Origin: Clostridiales bacterium
GTDB lineage: Bacteria; Bacillota; Clostridia; Oscillospirales; CAG-272
Assembly: GCA_021202555.1 (NCBI GenBank)
Contig: JAJQCT010000015.1
Location: 1-33,798, forward strand
DNA length: 33,798 nt
Direction: 5' to 3'
The first letter of the stretch is position 1; each line of letters opens with the position of its first letter. The notes under the pieces are model-generated. The model had not been told where the DNA came from. It worked only from the letters and a program-made list of their open reading frames with translations, and did no database searches. Shown piece after piece: positions 17,532 through 24,972 of the stretch. A program made the position numbers and the translations under genes.

Positions 17532-17581
17532 CGCATAAATAAATAGTGAGTGAATAGTCACATAGCTCTCCACTCACTCAC

Positions 17582-17625
17582 AGCCCCGAAGGACAGGTCA
17601 ATGATTTGTCCTTCAGGGCTTTTTT
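17582..17625. terminator. Intrinsic terminator after the SLH gene
   Basis: AGCCCCGAAGGACA pairs with TGTCCTTCAGGGCT (one mismatch) and is followed by T6 on the plus strand. It overlaps the last codons of the convergent ribbon-helix-helix gene. Confidence 0.85.
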
Positions 17626-17819
17626 CTCGTCGGCTTGACGTTAACGGCAGGATTTATTTTGCCGTCGATTTTCCCGTTTTCATCCTCGAATTTTTTGATG
17701 CTCTCCCGAATCAGTACAAGTATGTGACTGTTGACGGAGCGCCCCTCATAATCAGCCACAAAGCCAAGCTTGTTGAGCATTTCCTCCTCGATTCTTATCG
17801 ATACGCTTTTAACGGACAT
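17613..17819 (-). CDS. Ribbon-helix-helix (Arc/MetJ-type) DNA-binding protein
   Basis: A 68-residue protein. The N-terminal 45 residues fit the RHH fold: a strand (KSVSIRIEEEM), helix 1 (LNKLGFVADYEG) and helix 2 (RSVNSHILVLIRESIKKFE), as in Arc-like regulators and antitoxins. The C-terminus is a short basic tail (VKPTRKKP). The chosen start is the ATG at 17819 with AGGTG upstream; a GTG three codons earlier is also possible. It is divergent from the SLOG-domain gene, with about 115 bases between them containing a promoter and a palindrome. It may regulate itself and that gene. Toxin-antitoxin use is possible, but no toxin is recognised next to it. Confidence 0.75.
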   Translation of the reverse strand: MSVKSVSIRIEEEMLNKLGFVADYEGRSVNSHILVLIRESIKKFEDENGKIDGKINPAVNVKPTRKKP

Positions 17820-17873
17820 GAAACACACCTCACTTTGAATATATGGTATGTTTATTTTATAGTCGTTATGTGC

Positions 17874-17905
17874 TATAATGTGATAAACAGATATACCGTA
17901 TATCT
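17874..17905 (+). promoter_or_regulatory. Extended -10 promoter with overlapping palindromic operator candidate
   Basis: TGC-TATAAT (17871-17879) is an extended -10 for the SLOG gene, with only a weak -35 (TTTATT). The perfect palindrome AGATATAC-C-GTATATCT, apart from its central base (17889-17905), falls just past the expected transcription start. That is a natural place for a repressor such as the divergent RHH protein. Confidence 0.55.
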
Positions 17906-17935
17906 GAAAAATCGCATATAACGGAGGATTTGCGT

Positions 17936-18292
17936 ATGAAAATCGCGGTTATAGGCTCAAGAGGGCTGACAATTGAGAATATCGGGGAATATCTGCCGCC
18001 CGATACGGATGAAATAATATCGGGAGGCGCGCACGGCGTTGACACATCTGCTCGCGAATACGCGCTTGCCCGCGAATTAAAGCTGACGGAGTATCTGCCC
18101 GAATATGAAAGGTACGGGCGCGCGGCGCCGCTTCGGCGAAACGAGAAAATCGCGGATGCCGCCGACGCTGTAATCGCCTTCTGGGACGGGGAATCACGCG
18201 GAACTCGATTTGTCATCGATTACTGCAAAAAGCACGGCATACCCGTGAACGTACACGTCATAAAAATCGAGGGGCGCGCGAATCAAGCCTAA
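17936..18292 (+). CDS. SLOG-domain protein (cpYpsA/DUF2493-like)
   Basis: A 118-residue Rossmann-like protein of the SLOG superfamily. Its marks are KIAVIGSRGLT at the N-terminus, EIISGGAHGVDTSAREYAL in the middle and AFWDGESRGTRFVIDYC near the end, which form the nucleotide-binding loops (GSR, SGGAxGVD, GxSxGT). Members include the DprA core and stand-alone proteins thought to bind or process nucleotide-derived ligands, some in phage-defence contexts. No fused effector is present here. The ATG at 17936 is set by GGAGGA seven bases upstream, rather than the TTG two codons before. It is single, with a divergent RHH regulator. Ligand and role are unknown. Confidence 0.8.
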   Translation: MKIAVIGSRGLTIENIGEYLPPDTDEIISGGAHGVDTSAREYALARELKLTEYLPEYERYGRAAPLRRNEKIADAADAVIAFWDGESRGTRFVIDYCKKHGIPVNVHVIKIEGRANQA

Positions 18293-18324
18293 GGGTCTGT
18301 CGCGCATCAGCATAAGATTCACAC

Positions 18325-18369
18325 AAAAAGAAAATACCCTGCGGAAGAACCCCTCCGCAGGGCATTTTT
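18325..18369 (-). terminator. Terminator of tRNA-Leu
   Basis: On the minus strand, CCCTGCGG / CCGCAGGG with a short loop is followed by TATTTTCTTTTTG, a few bases beyond the tRNA 3' end. Confidence 0.8.
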
Positions 18370-18373
18370 CATA

Positions 18374-18457
18374 TGCGGGTAACAGGACTTGAACCTGCAC
18401 CCTCTTGCAAAGACAAGAACCTGAATCTTGCGCGTCTGCCAATTCCGCCATACCCGC
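18374..18457 (-). tRNA. tRNA-Leu(CAG)
   Basis: On the minus strand, acceptor GCGGGTA pairs with TACCCGC plus discriminator A. The anticodon stem CAAGA / TCTTG encloses loop TTCAGGT, so the anticodon is CAG. A long class II variable arm and the T arm GGTTCAAGTCC are present. CCA is not encoded. It is a single gene with its own promoter and terminator. Confidence 0.95.
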
Positions 18458-18493
18458 ATACAGCCGCGGGCGTAAGCGCCCCGACCAATATAA

Positions 18494-18522
18494 AGTATAG
18501 CACACTCACGCGCCGTTGTCAA
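18494..18522 (-). promoter_or_regulatory. Sigma-A promoter of tRNA-Leu
   Basis: On the minus strand, TTGACA, 17 bases and TATACT, about 37 bases before the mature tRNA end. This is near consensus. Confidence 0.85.
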
Positions 18523-18618
18523 GCGTTTTTTTTGATAAAAATCAATAAGGGCTCATCTTTTTTCAGCAAATCAGGCACTCATTTTGGATTATTATTCACG
18601 TTATTTGAGCCGCTTCCG

Positions 18619-19098
18619 TCACTCCGCCTCCGCTGCCTTGATTTCTGCGGCGTATGCGGCTAAATTGTCAGCGACCTCGGACGGAATCGAATAGTAGACG
18701 TATTCGTTTTCAAAAAAATTCCTGTATCCGTAATATCCGACGGCATATGTATCATATATTGTCATCTCATAGAGTTCGTCAAGCGTCATTCCCGCTGTTT
18801 TTGATTCATCATCCGATATTGAAAACGACGCCGAGACATTACTTATAATTTCCCATTCGTCAATCATAAGCAGTTCCCTCGCGGTTTCCATTTTCATTGT
18901 ATACTCTCCGGCTTTGCCGTCAATATAAATGCAGACACACGCGCCGGGGTAATACTCGGGGTTAAATCTAACATCATTTAGATACGAAAGCGAAAGCGTA
19001 TTCGGCACAAAACCGTAAGAAAGGCGAATCAACATCGCGGCGAGGACTAAAATCACAAGAAGCACAAGAAGCTTTTTTACGGAAAATTTCTTCGTCAT
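18619..19098 (-). CDS. Small membrane-anchored protein of unknown function
   Basis: A 159-residue protein. After a basic start (MTKKFSVKK) comes one membrane helix (LLVLLVILVLAAMLIRLSYG), so the rest should be outside the membrane. The extracytoplasmic part is acidic and Tyr-rich (FNPEYYPGACVCIYIDGK, YDTYAVGYYGYRNFFENEYV). It contains two close cysteines (ACVC) and ends in an Ala/Glu helix. I do not recognise a domain. The start is the ATG with AAGGAGAGG upstream; the longer frame from 19134 lacks a ribosome site. A near-consensus promoter precedes it. It lies between tRNA-Leu and the divergent spoIIIA operon; no functional link can be claimed. Confidence 0.75.
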   Translation of the reverse strand: MTKKFSVKKLLVLLVILVLAAMLIRLSYGFVPNTLSLSYLNDVRFNPEYYPGACVCIYIDGKAGEYTMKMETARELLMIDEWEIISNVSASFSISDDESKTAGMTLDELYEMTIYDTYAVGYYGYRNFFENEYVYYSIPSEVADNLAAYAAEIKAAEAE

Positions 19099-19151
19099 AG
19101 TGCCTCTCCTTTGTTCCGTCGGTGCGAGCCGCACGTTATTTTTCTATATTA

Positions 19152-19180
19152 AGTATACACAAAAGACAGCGATTTGTCAA
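19152..19180 (-). promoter_or_regulatory. Sigma-A promoter of the small membrane protein gene
   Basis: On the minus strand, TTGACA, 17 bases and TATACT, about 50 bases upstream of the start codon. Confidence 0.85.
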
Positions 19181-19264
19181 GTATAAATTGAAATATTTCC
19201 ATTTTTCAATGAGTGATTTGCAAAATCACCAAGCACTCCCTCGAATATTCTTTTCATTGCCGCG

Positions 19265-19294
19265 TCATATTGCGGCGAGGCTCGCCATATAAAT
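19265..19294 (+). promoter_or_regulatory. Sigma-E-like promoter of spoIIIAA
   Basis: TCATATT, 14 bases and CATATAAAT fit the sigma-E consensus (KMATATT, 14-15, CATACAMT). Nearly the same element occurs before spoIIIAH. The -10 ends only five bases before the best start codon. Confidence 0.7.
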
Positions 19295-19299
19295 GCGGT

Positions 19300-20220
19300 A
19301 TGAGAAACGAAAGCGAAAACGGCGCGGGACGAATTTTTCGTGACCGCCGCCTTGATGAAATAACGGACATACTGCCGCCGGACGTTCGCCGCGCGGTAAG
19401 CGCGGCGGCGTCGGACGCGGCATCTCTTCTGGGAGGCGAGCCGTCCGTGAGCGAAATCCGCCTTCGCGTCGGCGGCATATCGTCGATTGCGTCGGGCGGG
19501 CGCACATTTCCGCTCCGCTTGACAGTATCGCCCGACAAAATGAGCGAGATTATACGCGCGCTGACGGACGGCTCGCTTTATGCGCACGCCGATACGATAC
19601 GCGACGGATATATTTTCTCGCACGGCGCGAGGTGCGGGGTATGCGGAAGAGCCGTTGTGCGCGGCGGCAAAATCGATTCGGTGTGCGACATCACGTCTGT
19701 GACAATGCGAATCCCGCACGACGTAGGCGGGTGCGCCTCGGGCGTTTTCAGGATTTTCTCCTCAAAGCTGAAATCCGCCCGCGGGATTATCGTCTATTCG
19801 CCGCCGGGCGTCGGCAAAACGACGCTTCTGCGCGACTTCATTCTCGCCGCGTCGCGCAGGCTGAACGTCGCCGTCGCCGACGAAAGGGGTGAGCTTTACA
19901 GAAATGACGCATCGGGCAGCGTCGATTATCTTCTCGGCTATCCGAAGCACGCGGCTATAATACAGGCGGTGCGTTCCCTCTCCCCCTCGCTCATCATATG
20001 CGACGAGCTTTTCGGCAGCGATGACGCCGACGTGGCGATGTACGCATATTCGTGCGGCGTGCCGCTTATCGCGAGCGCTCACGCGGGAAATTTTGCGGAG
20101 CTTTTGGCGCGGCTCGATATTTCGCGGCTGACAGACGCGCGCGCGTTCGGCTGCTGCGTCGGAATATCGAGGGCGGCGGGAGGCGGAAGCTTTTCGCTTG
20201 AAACGGAGTATCTTTCATGA
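19300..20220 (+). CDS. spoIIIAA: Stage III sporulation protein AA, secretion-type ATPase
   Basis: A 306-residue cytoplasmic ATPase related to type II/IV secretion ATPases. It is made in the mother cell and thought to power the SpoIIIA-SpoIIQ channel between mother cell and forespore. The N-terminal domain contains EIRLRVGGI and HGARCGVCGRAV. Walker A is SPPGVGKTTLLRD (about residues 167-179), followed by VADERGELY, and Walker B is SLIICDELF. Length fits the family (about 300-330). The start is uncertain: ATG 19300 gives the usual length but lacks a ribosome site and lies at the predicted transcription start. A GTG at 19213 would be upstream of the promoter. It is first in an eight-gene operon and overlaps spoIIIAB by four bases. 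Confidence 0.93.
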   Translation: MRNESENGAGRIFRDRRLDEITDILPPDVRRAVSAAASDAASLLGGEPSVSEIRLRVGGISSIASGGRTFPLRLTVSPDKMSEIIRALTDGSLYAHADTIRDGYIFSHGARCGVCGRAVVRGGKIDSVCDITSVTMRIPHDVGGCASGVFRIFSSKLKSARGIIVYSPPGVGKTTLLRDFILAASRRLNVAVADERGELYRNDASGSVDYLLGYPKHAAIIQAVRSLSPSLIICDELFGSDDADVAMYAYSCGVPLIASAHAGNFAELLARLDISRLTDARAFGCCVGISRAAGGGSFSLETEYLS

Positions 20221-20723
20221 TAAGCGCGGAGAGCGCGTCGATTTTCGCAAAATGCCTTGGCGTAATGCTCGTTATCGCCTCGTGCCTTTTGCTGTCGCTC
20301 TGGTATTCGCGCGCAAAAAATCATACGCTTGAGCTCGCGCGTGACGCAGAGGATTTTATCTCGTTTGCAGAGGCTTCCGTGAGGACAAGACGCGATACGT
20401 GCGGGAAAATCATCGCGTCCTACGAGCCGAAATACGAGGGAGCTAGACCGCTTTGGGAGGCGGCGAGGGAATCCTCCTTAAAGGATGCGCTCACCTCGGA
20501 GGCAGCCGACTGCTATGACGAGACGACGCGGGCGCTGCTTCTGCGGTTTGCGGAAAATACGGGGACGGGATACGAGGAGGACGAGCTTACGCTCTGCGAC
20601 ACTCTTCTGGATGCGCTTCGCGAAAACAGGGAGGCGCTTGAGGTGTCAACCGAGAGCGCCGTGAAGACGTTTTACGCCGTCATCTCATTTTTTGGCGTAT
20701 GCCTCATAATCATAACAATATAG
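20217..20723 (+). CDS. spoIIIAB: Stage III sporulation protein AB
   Basis: A 168-residue protein with a membrane helix at each end: near the N-terminus (LGVMLVIASCLLLSLWYS) and at the C-terminus (TFYAVISFFGVCLIIITI). The soluble helical part between them resembles type II secretion GspF, as known for SpoIIIAB. It is proposed to be the platform partner of the ATPase SpoIIIAA in the mother-cell membrane. The start codon overlaps the spoIIIAA stop (ATGA), so the two are translationally coupled. Length is normal for the family. Confidence 0.9.
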   Translation: MISAESASIFAKCLGVMLVIASCLLLSLWYSRAKNHTLELARDAEDFISFAEASVRTRRDTCGKIIASYEPKYEGARPLWEAARESSLKDALTSEAADCYDETTRALLLRFAENTGTGYEEDELTLCDTLLDALRENREALEVSTESAVKTFYAVISFFGVCLIIITI

Positions 20724-20731
20724 GTGCAATT

Positions 20732-20926
20732 ATGGACGCGACACTGATAATCAAAATAGCGGGAATCGGAATAATGACTGCGGTTACGGCGCAGATTCTC
20801 TCAAAGTCCGGGCGCGACGAGCAGGCGACGCTTATCTCGATTGCGGGAATTGTGCTTGTGATGATAACGCTTGTCGAGCGGATTTCATATCTTTTCGAGG
20901 CGCTGGAGACGGCGTTCGGGCTGTGA
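20732..20926 (+). CDS. spoIIIAC: Stage III sporulation protein AC
   Basis: A 64-residue membrane protein with two helices (IIKIAGIGIMTAVTAQILSK and ATLISIAGIVLVMITLVER). This is the compact size and pattern of SpoIIIAC, which together with SpoIIIAD is predicted to form a membrane part of the channel. The start is the ATG at 20732 with AGGTG before it; the longer frame beginning at 20699 overlaps spoIIIAB and adds unrelated residues. The stop overlaps the GTG start of spoIIIAD. Confidence 0.92.
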   Translation: MDATLIIKIAGIGIMTAVTAQILSKSGRDEQATLISIAGIVLVMITLVERISYLFEALETAFGL

Positions 20927-21303
20927 TTAAAATTTGCGGTCTGGCGCTTGTCGCGGCGGCTGCGGGGGTAATTCTTCGCGGAATCAAGGCGTCGGACGAG
21001 GTTAAAAATATGCTTGAAATAATCGCGTACTGCGCGCTCGCAGCGGCTGGAATCGTCTCGCTTTCCGCTGCATTCACCTCGCTTTCCGACATGGTGGGCG
21101 ACGAGGAAACGGGAAAGTATATGGAAACGCTGCTGCGAGCGCTCGGAATCGGATATTCGGCGGAGATAACGGCTGACATATGCGCCGCCGCAGGCTCGGC
21201 ACAGCTCGCCTCCGCCGTGATTTTCGCGGGCAGAGTGGGAATTTTCTCTGTGGCGCTCCCGCTCGCGTCAGAGCTTTTGTCGTCGGCGGTGTCGATGCTT
21301 TGA
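20923..21303 (+). CDS. spoIIIAD: Stage III sporulation protein AD
   Basis: A 126-residue membrane protein starting with GTG that overlaps the spoIIIAC stop by four bases. Hydrophobic segments are ICGLALVAAAAGVILRGI, LEIIAYCALAAAGIVSLSAA and the C-terminal VIFAGRVGIFSVALPLASEL. The ALGIGYSAEITADICAAAG segment is typical of SpoIIIAD, which is homologous to SpoIIIAC but longer. Its role is as a membrane component of the mother-cell channel complex. No irregularity is seen. Confidence 0.92.
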   Translation: MIKICGLALVAAAAGVILRGIKASDEVKNMLEIIAYCALAAAGIVSLSAAFTSLSDMVGDEETGKYMETLLRALGIGYSAEITADICAAAGSAQLASAVIFAGRVGIFSVALPLASELLSSAVSML

Positions 21304-21325
21304 TTTCAAAAAAAGGGTGTGTAAA

Positions 21326-22453
21326 ATGAAGCATTTTGTCGTAATCATTATCGCTTGCGCTCTGATGCCCGCCTTTGCGGTCGCCGTTTTTGCCGACGAC
21401 GAGACTGAGGACTTCGGATATTCGGAGCTTGAAGAATATATTCCCGACGATATTCTTGACGATATTCCGGAGGGACTTCTGTCGGGGGACGCCGACGCGG
21501 AGGATTTGAGCGCCGGATACATATTCGATAAAATTCTCGAGTATGCGAAGGGAACGCTTTTCCCCTCGGCGTCGCTCCTCTCAACGCTTTTGGGACTGAC
21601 GATAATCTCCTCATCCTTTGAGCTTTTTTCATCGGAAATTTCAGGCGGCAAAATGAAAAAATGCGTTTCAGAGGTTGCGGTTTTGCTTGCGGCGTCAAGA
21701 GTTTTCACCTTCGAGCTTGAAATTATGGAAAGCGTTACAGCGCTCATCACCGTAATGACGACGTTTTCGAGCGCAGCCGCGCCCGTTCTTGCGTCAACCG
21801 AGCTTGCGACAGGTAATGTGAGCGGCGCCGCCGTAACGTCATACGGTCTTTTCTTCTTTTCCTCGGCGCTCGAGCTTATAACGTCGTTTGTATTTGTTCC
21901 GCTCTGCCGCGCCTGTCTCGCCCTCGCCGTCGTTTCGGCGGTATCGTTTTCGGGCGGCGCGGGAGATGGAATCGGCTCCGTCTGCGGACTTATAAAGCGA
22001 ACCTTCACATCGCTTTTGTCGGCGGCGGCAATGATATTTTCCGCCGTTATCTGCTGCCAGACCTCGCTTTCGTCGTCGTCCGATACGCTCGCGTCAAGGG
22101 GAATCAAATTTGCCGTCGGCAGCTCGATTCCCATTGTCGGAGGCGCGCTCGGAGACGCTATAACGACGACGGCAGCGGGAATATCGATAATAAAGAGCCA
22201 TGCGGGCACTCTCGGAATAGTCGTTCTGATTCTCACCTCCGCTCCCGTCATAATAAATCTTTTCGCAAACGGCGCAGTAATGGGGCTTGCCGCCGTCGCG
22301 GCAAATCTTTTAGGCGCGCCGCGCCTTGCATCGTTTTACGGCGAGATAAAGGAAATTTCGGGGCTTGCGCTTGCGATGACAGCGCTTTCCGTCACGGTTT
22401 TCATAATCGTTCTGGCGCTTTACATGAACGTGTCCCCCGCGATAGCGGCATGA
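21326..22453 (+). CDS. spoIIIAE: Stage III sporulation protein AE
   Basis: A 375-residue multi-pass membrane protein with a signal-like N-terminus (FVVIIIACALMPAFAVAVFA). An acidic extracytoplasmic segment (EYIPDDILDDIPEGLLSGD) is followed by six or more hydrophobic segments. Family-like stretches include LLSTLLGLTIISSSFEL and GIKFAVGSSIPIVGGALGDA. SpoIIIAE is the largest membrane subunit of the SpoIIIA channel. The ATG at 21326 is preferred to the GTG three codons upstream. It overlaps spoIIIAF by four bases. The long open frame on the opposite strand here is a high-GC shadow. Confidence 0.93.
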   Translation: MKHFVVIIIACALMPAFAVAVFADDETEDFGYSELEEYIPDDILDDIPEGLLSGDADAEDLSAGYIFDKILEYAKGTLFPSASLLSTLLGLTIISSSFELFSSEISGGKMKKCVSEVAVLLAASRVFTFELEIMESVTALITVMTTFSSAAAPVLASTELATGNVSGAAVTSYGLFFFSSALELITSFVFVPLCRACLALAVVSAVSFSGGAGDGIGSVCGLIKRTFTSLLSAAAMIFSAVICCQTSLSSSSDTLASRGIKFAVGSSIPIVGGALGDAITTTAAGISIIKSHAGTLGIVVLILTSAPVIINLFANGAVMGLAAVAANLLGAPRLASFYGEIKEISGLALAMTALSVTVFIIVLALYMNVSPAIAA

Positions 22454-22908
22454 ACGCTTACTTTGTCTCCGTGATGACGGCTGCCGTCGCCGTATCAGCG
22501 GCTGAAATCATCTTTCCCGACGGCAAAACGGCAAAATATGTCGGTTATGTGGCGGGAATTATAATCCTGACCGTCATATCTGCGCCTCTTTTCGCAATTT
22601 TCGGGGACGGCGGGACGGATGATGCGGGCGGCGTCACATTTCCCGAATATGAAACCTACAGCGGCGAGGCGTATTCCGCGCTTATTTTGGAGACGGAGCG
22701 CATTTTAAGCGAAAAAATCAAATCGGAGCTTGACGCGGACGACGTGACGGTAACGCTCCGGCTTTCGGTCGATGAGGATGAATATGTTCTATCGGTATGC
22801 TCTATAACCGTGACGCTTCCCGTCGGACGCGAGGGAGAGGTTGACGGAATAATACTCAAATATGAGGAAGAATACGACTTTGAGGTGACTGTGCTATATG
22901 AACGGTAA
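22450..22908 (+). CDS. spoIIIAF: Stage III sporulation protein AF
   Basis: A 152-residue protein with two N-terminal membrane helices (YFVSVMTAAVAVSAAEIIF and YVGYVAGIIILTVISAPLFA). A soluble ring-building-motif-like domain follows (SEKIKSELDADDVTVTLRLS, ITVTLPVGREGEVDGIIL). That fits the SpoIIIAF family, which resembles the RBM fold of SpoIIIAG and SpoIIIAH. Its start overlaps the spoIIIAE stop and its end overlaps the spoIIIAG start by 11 bases, so coupling is tight. Confidence 0.9.
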   Translation: MNAYFVSVMTAAVAVSAAEIIFPDGKTAKYVGYVAGIIILTVISAPLFAIFGDGGTDDAGGVTFPEYETYSGEAYSALILETERILSEKIKSELDADDVTVTLRLSVDEDEYVLSVCSITVTLPVGREGEVDGIILKYEEEYDFEVTVLYER

Positions 22909-23326
22909 ACTGAAAACTCCGCTTTTTTCGGGAATTTCAAAAGGAAAGCTGCTGCTTGCGGCGGCGACGGCGGCGCTTGGCGCGGCGCTCATAATTTACG
23001 GCGGCGCAATCTCGGGCGATGGCGATGACGGAGCTGAGGATGAGGAAACCTCGGACGCGGAGGCGGCGATTTCATATTATGACGACGCATCCCTGCTTGA
23101 GGAGGAAATTGCGGCGCTCTGCGGGCGAGTTGACGGGGTGGACGACGTTTTCGTCATGCTCACGCTCGACGGCGACCTCTCCGTAAACGGCGTCGCCGTC
23201 GTCTGCACGGGCGGGAACGAAATTTCAATCAAAAAGACGCTCACAGAGCTAATCTCCCGTGCGCTCGGCATACCAATCTCGAAAATTTCTGTCGCGGGTG
23301 CGAGTGCAGGTGCGAGTGCGGAATAG
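22898..23326 (+). CDS. spoIIIAG: Stage III sporulation protein AG
   Basis: A 142-residue protein with one N-terminal membrane helix (LLLAAATAALGAALIIYGGA), an acidic linker, and a ring-building-motif domain (ALCGRVDGVDDVFVMLTLDG, TLTELISRALGIPISKISVA). In Bacillus SpoIIIAG forms a large oligomeric ring in the intermembrane space. This copy is shorter than the roughly 200-230 residues common in Bacillus, with the usual insertion in the RBM domain apparently reduced. It ends with a short AGASAGASAE tail. Confidence 0.9.
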   Translation: MNGKLKTPLFSGISKGKLLLAAATAALGAALIIYGGAISGDGDDGAEDEETSDAEAAISYYDDASLLEEEIAALCGRVDGVDDVFVMLTLDGDLSVNGVAVVCTGGNEISIKKTLTELISRALGIPISKISVAGASAGASAE

Positions 23327-23335
23327 GGCGGCACG

Positions 23336-23365
23336 GAATATTTGCGGCGCTCTGCTCATATAAAT
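23336..23365 (+). promoter_or_regulatory. Second sigma-E-like promoter, before spoIIIAH
   Basis: GAATATT, 14 bases and CATATAAAT give the same layout and nearly the same spacer start (TGCGGCG) as the promoter of spoIIIAA. It lies 35 bases before the spoIIIAH start, so spoIIIAH can be transcribed on its own. Confidence 0.7.
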
Positions 23366-23399
23366 GAAGCGCATGAAAAAATCATTCGGAGGTTTGCTT

Positions 23400-24050
23400 A
23401 TGAAAATAACGAAGGATTCGATTAAAGACGCGCTTTGCGGCGCAAAATCGAAAATGATTCTTATCGGGCGCAGGGTGGGCGCGAAAAACATGATAATTTT
23501 GTGCGCCGTCTTTGTCTGCGCCGTCGCCGTGACGCTGAATTTCATCATATCCGGAATCAGCGGCGGCAGCGAGGATGAGGAGACGAAAAACTCGTCGGGC
23601 TACGTCATCGATTCGTCGTATTATGCGTCTCTTCTCTCGGCGGATGACACGGATGAGGCGCTCGCGTCGTCTGATTCTGACGATGCGAGCGAGGTCTCGT
23701 CGAGAGACGAATATTTTGAGACGGCGGCGTACAACCGCGACGTGGCGCGTGATGAGGCAATCCAGGTTCTGGCGACGGTCGCGGAAAGCGACAGCGCAAT
23801 TCAGGAGGTGAAGGATCAGGCAAGCGCCGACATTGCCGCGCTCGCTGCGGAAATTACGGCGGAGGCGAAAATCGAGGAAATGGTCAAGGCGAAAGGCTTT
23901 GAGGATTGTGTGGCGATTATAAGCGGAGATGTCGCTAGCGTAATTGTCAAAAGCGACGGACTTCTCGCCTCAGAAATAGCACAGATAACGGAAATTGTCT
24001 ATCAGCAGGCGGGCATTCTGCCGACAAATCTCAATATCGTGGAAAAATGA
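23400..24050 (+). CDS. spoIIIAH: Stage III sporulation protein AH
   Basis: A 216-residue protein. One membrane helix (NMIILCAVFVCAVAVTLNFI) is followed by an acidic low-complexity linker (YVIDSSYYASLLSADDTDEA). A C-terminal RBM/YscJ-like domain follows (AEITAEAKIEEMVKAKGFED, CVAIISGDVASVIVKSDGL). SpoIIIAH binds forespore SpoIIQ across the two membranes to form the inter-cell channel. The correct start is the ATG at 23400 with GGAGGT, 12 codons after the first possible ATG. A separate sigma-E-like promoter lies in the 73-base gap after spoIIIAG. It closes the operon. Confidence 0.92.
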   Translation: MKITKDSIKDALCGAKSKMILIGRRVGAKNMIILCAVFVCAVAVTLNFIISGISGGSEDEETKNSSGYVIDSSYYASLLSADDTDEALASSDSDDASEVSSRDEYFETAAYNRDVARDEAIQVLATVAESDSAIQEVKDQASADIAALAAEITAEAKIEEMVKAKGFEDCVAIISGDVASVIVKSDGLLASEIAQITEIVYQQAGILPTNLNIVEK

Positions 24051-24054
24051 AAAA

Positions 24055-24085
24055 ACGGGGGATTTGCTTTCAGCAAATCCCCGTT
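24055..24085. terminator. Bidirectional terminator between spoIIIAH and rsmA
   Basis: AACGGGG-ATTTGCT pairs with AGCAAAT-CCCCGTT, apart from one bulged G, around a TTC loop. The T6 run is on the minus-strand side, so it best serves rsmA, but it also ends the spoIIIA operon. Confidence 0.85.
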
Positions 24086-24099
24086 ATTGTTTGTTTCCC

Positions 24100-24972
24100 T
24101 CACCCAGCCAGCTCATCTGCCAGCCGCGCAAAATCCTCGGGCGTGAGCGCCTCAGCCCGCACGCGGACATCAAGTCCGAGACGAGAAAGCGCCCCCTCTA
24201 AATCCGCCTTTTCAAATCCGGTGTTTGACGAAACGGAGTTGACAAGCGTCTTTCTGCGATTTGCAAACGCGGATGACAAAAGCTCGAAATACGCTTCCTT
24301 CGATTTGGGTCGCAGCGTGCTTTCGTTTTTCCCGTAAAGCGTGATTTTCACGACTGCGGAATCCACCTTTGGCGCGGGATAAAAGCTTCCCGCCGACACG
24401 CGCATTACGCGGGACGCGCGCCCGAAATAAGCTACTCCCGCCGTTATCGCTCCGTAATCCTTCGTTCCCGCACGCGCCGTCAGCCTGTCGGCGACCTCGC
24501 TTTGCACCATGACAGTGACGGATTTCAGACGTTCGCCGCCCTCCGTCAAGAGCTTCGTTATAACAGGTGTCGTAATATAATATGGAAGATTTGCGCAAAC
24601 GCAGAAGTCCCCGCCCGCAAATTCCTCATCCGAAAGGCGGGCAATATCGAGCTTCATTATGTCCGATTCGATTACCCTGACGTTGCCGCACCCCGAAAGC
24701 GTCTTTTGAAGAAGCAAAATGAGCTTTTTGTCTATTTCGACGGCGGCGACGCGCGAAAATTTTCGCGACAGCTCGCGCGTCAAACATCCGATTCCCGGTC
24801 CTATCTCCAGTACGTTTTCGGGCGCGTCCTCTCCGGCGACCTCGGCGATTTTTTTCGGCACTGATTCGTTTATGAGAAAATTCTGCCCGAAATCCTTTCT
24901 CGGCGCGGCGTCAAATTCATCAAGCAGCCCGCGTATAACGGCGGGACTGCAAAGCTTCAGCTCTCCTTCCAT
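24100..24972 (-). CDS. rsmA: 16S rRNA dimethyladenosine methyltransferase
   Basis: A 290-residue RsmA/KsgA enzyme that dimethylates two adjacent adenosines near the 3' end of 16S rRNA. Motifs visible are the N-terminal RKDFGQNFLIN, the SAM-binding LEIGPGIGCLT, the acidic VEIDKKL, ESDIMKLD, the catalytic NLPYYITTP and the C-terminal SSAFANRRKTLVN. Length is standard. Its start lies inside the end of the esterase gene (16-base overlap, different frame) and lacks a strong ribosome site of its own, so it is probably made by translational coupling. Pairing with an esterase is unusual; rsmA more often follows rnmV or veg. Confidence 0.95.
   Translation of the reverse strand: MEGELKLCSPAVIRGLLDEFDAAPRKDFGQNFLINESVPKKIAEVAGEDAPENVLEIGPGIGCLTRELSRKFSRVAAVEIDKKLILLLQKTLSGCGNVRVIESDIMKLDIARLSDEEFAGGDFCVCANLPYYITTPVITKLLTEGGERLKSVTVMVQSEVADRLTARAGTKDYGAITAGVAYFGRASRVMRVSAGSFYPAPKVDSAVVKITLYGKNESTLRPKSKEAYFELLSSAFANRRKTLVNSVSSNTGFEKADLEGALSRLGLDVRVRAEALTPEDFARLADELAG

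Noticed and set aside
19213-19299. Longer spoIIIAA beginning at GTG 19213
   Set aside because: It would start upstream of the sigma-E-like promoter, has no ribosome site, and the extra residues do not fit the family.
21268-22251. 327-codon minus-strand ORF opposite spoIIIAE
   Set aside because: It is a GC-rich shadow frame of low complexity (Ser/Ala/Pro-rich) with no ribosome site, while the opposite strand is a clear spoIIIAE.
24957-24972. Frameshift fusion of esterase and rsmA
   Set aside because: Both proteins have natural ends in different frames; this is an ordinary gene overlap.
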